From NCBI GenBank assembly GCA_964007475.1, contig OZ023273.1, positions 121,443,812 to 121,507,811 on the forward strand: a stretch of DNA of 64,000 bases, written 5' to 3'. The translations under genes and the position numbers were made by a program. This DNA is from Hybos culiciformis (taxonomy: Eukaryota; Arthropoda; Insecta; Diptera; Hybotidae). Below, in pieces: positions 62,777-64,000 of this stretch; within the stretch, counting starts at the first letter, position 1; each line of letters starts with the position of its first letter. The notes beneath the pieces are model-generated. The model did not search any database. It saw only the letters and a list, made by a program, of their open reading frames with translations, and was not told where the DNA came from.

Positions 62777-64000
62777 CAAACACCGTACTACATAACATAA
62801 TTATTCTAAATAAAATATTGCATTTCAATATACCACCAATTTCATGCATAAGAAAATACGGAAAATTTAAGCGGTTAGAAAAAATATTATCAATAAAATT
62901 TAAGTTTAAATCAATGTTAATTAAGTTTATTTTCTTAAATCTTATTTTAATCATATATAATATTTTTTCCTGGAAAAACCCAAAATTGTTTCAAAAAGAT
63001 TCAAGATATCAACATTTTTAAAGGTTTACATGTTAAATTTATGTTTTTCAACTATACATATAAATATTATTTATATATATATACTACAACGCAACATAAT
63101 AAAACAGCACAGCAGCAGGAAAATCAAATATGTACGTGCTAATTTTATTTTAACCCAAAGGAGCTGTCACATTTTTATAAAAAACATAAATTATTTTTAT
63201 AATAATGATACGTCTGATAATGCGTCTTCTCAGAAGTCATCATTTTTTCTAAAGGCAAAAAAAAAAAAACACAAAATTAGCTTTCATAAATTATAGGTAG
63301 TATAATTTTTTCATGTTTTTATCATCACCTCCAAATTAACATCAATATTAAATACAACATTGATGTTTTTTAGAAAAAAAAATTATTTTAAAATTATTCC
63401 TTTAAAAAAAAATGTGCAAAATAAATTTTTTGTTATGCGCAAAAATTCCGATTCGCTTTATCCCGATCTCATAATGCATTCAATTTCTTTGCGTAAAAAA
63501 AAAATCTTTATCAAAAGAAGAAGTTTATTCAAATGAGAACACATTTATCTAAAAGTTTAACGACTGCACAGTAAAAAGAAGCAGCAACATATTTATTTTA
63601 ATGTATATGTACGTGACGTGGGTTGAAAACTCTTGCATTGAACTAAGAAAAAGAAAGAAAACAAAAAAAATTCCAGAAATTTGTGAAAGAAAAACAATGT
63701 ACAGGCATTACATGTATTTTAATTTGTATTGGTCTTTTTATACTATTTTTTAGGTATTCCATAAACAAATTCTTATGGTTACTTTGCTGATAGGGTTAGG
63801 TAATACAAATTTCTATATTATGTTAAATTAAAAAATTTTTTTTTTCTACCACTGATTGTTATTCGACATGATTTTAGGATAAAGAAAATATAAATAACTT
63901 CAATAAAATAAAAAATAAAAAAAAATTGAATTATGAACATAGGTACTTACTATTAATTCTCTAATGCTATTTTTTCGATGAAGCATTCTTTATTTAATGT
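62777..64000. other. non-coding AT-rich region to window end
   Basis: No exon or bounded repeat recognised. It may be intron or upstream sequence of the Sidestep-like gene. Confidence 0.45.

Noticed and set aside
1..64000. CRISPR arrays, bacterial operons, rRNA genes and intact tRNA genes
   Set aside because: None seen; the spliced genes show the DNA is eukaryotic, and the tRNA-like segments are SINE heads lacking a full cloverleaf.

Overview
The window is very AT-rich eukaryotic DNA with spliced genes, GT-AG introns and many small non-autonomous transposons. It is almost certainly from an insect: the largest gene belongs to the Sidestep family of arthropod axon-guidance receptors, and the XPD and GTP cyclohydrolase I proteins look like insect orthologues. 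I cannot name the order. All coordinates below were worked out by hand.

Layout. (1) 200-326, + strand: last coding exon of GTP cyclohydrolase I (punch/GCH1); the rest of the gene lies left of the window. (2) 1375-6783, - strand, convergent with it: a complete nine-exon gene for the TFIIH helicase XPD (ERCC2). Its spliced frame is open for 778 residues and all helicase motifs and the four iron-sulphur cysteines are present. Two of its introns carry a tRNA-derived SINE-like head and a MITE. (3) 7370-8010: a broken copy of part of XPD exon 2, next to a decayed non-LTR retrotransposon reverse transcriptase. (4) 9538-10056, + strand: a small gene for an unrecognised secreted protein of 172 residues. 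(5) 15352-46949, - strand: twelve exons of a Sidestep-like cell-surface receptor (five Ig domains, one FN3, one membrane segment, about 220-residue cytoplasmic tail), spread over about 32 kb. The signal-peptide exon is missing and should lie to the right, perhaps beyond the window. (6) 47000-64000: no coding exon I can support; probably the first intron or upstream region of the Sidestep-like gene, filled with transposons.

The genes do not form a pathway. GCH1 makes the pterin precursor, XPD opens DNA in transcription and repair, and the Sidestep-like receptor acts in cell recognition. What unifies the second half of the window is its mobile-element content. There are three hAT-type elements with 8-bp target duplications, two copies of a TTAA-flanked element (one nested inside a hAT element), several hairpin MITEs, and a 753-bp foldback element. 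The foldback is a nearly perfect giant palindrome built from over 20 copies of a GC-rich motif. No transposase gene is present, so all of these must depend on enzymes encoded elsewhere.

No wholly new biological system is evident. The items most worth a second look are the foldback element, the nested hAT/TTAA insertion, the orphan secreted protein, the roughly 96-residue insertion in Ig domain 5 of the Sidestep-like protein, and the XPD exon fragment beside a dead LINE.
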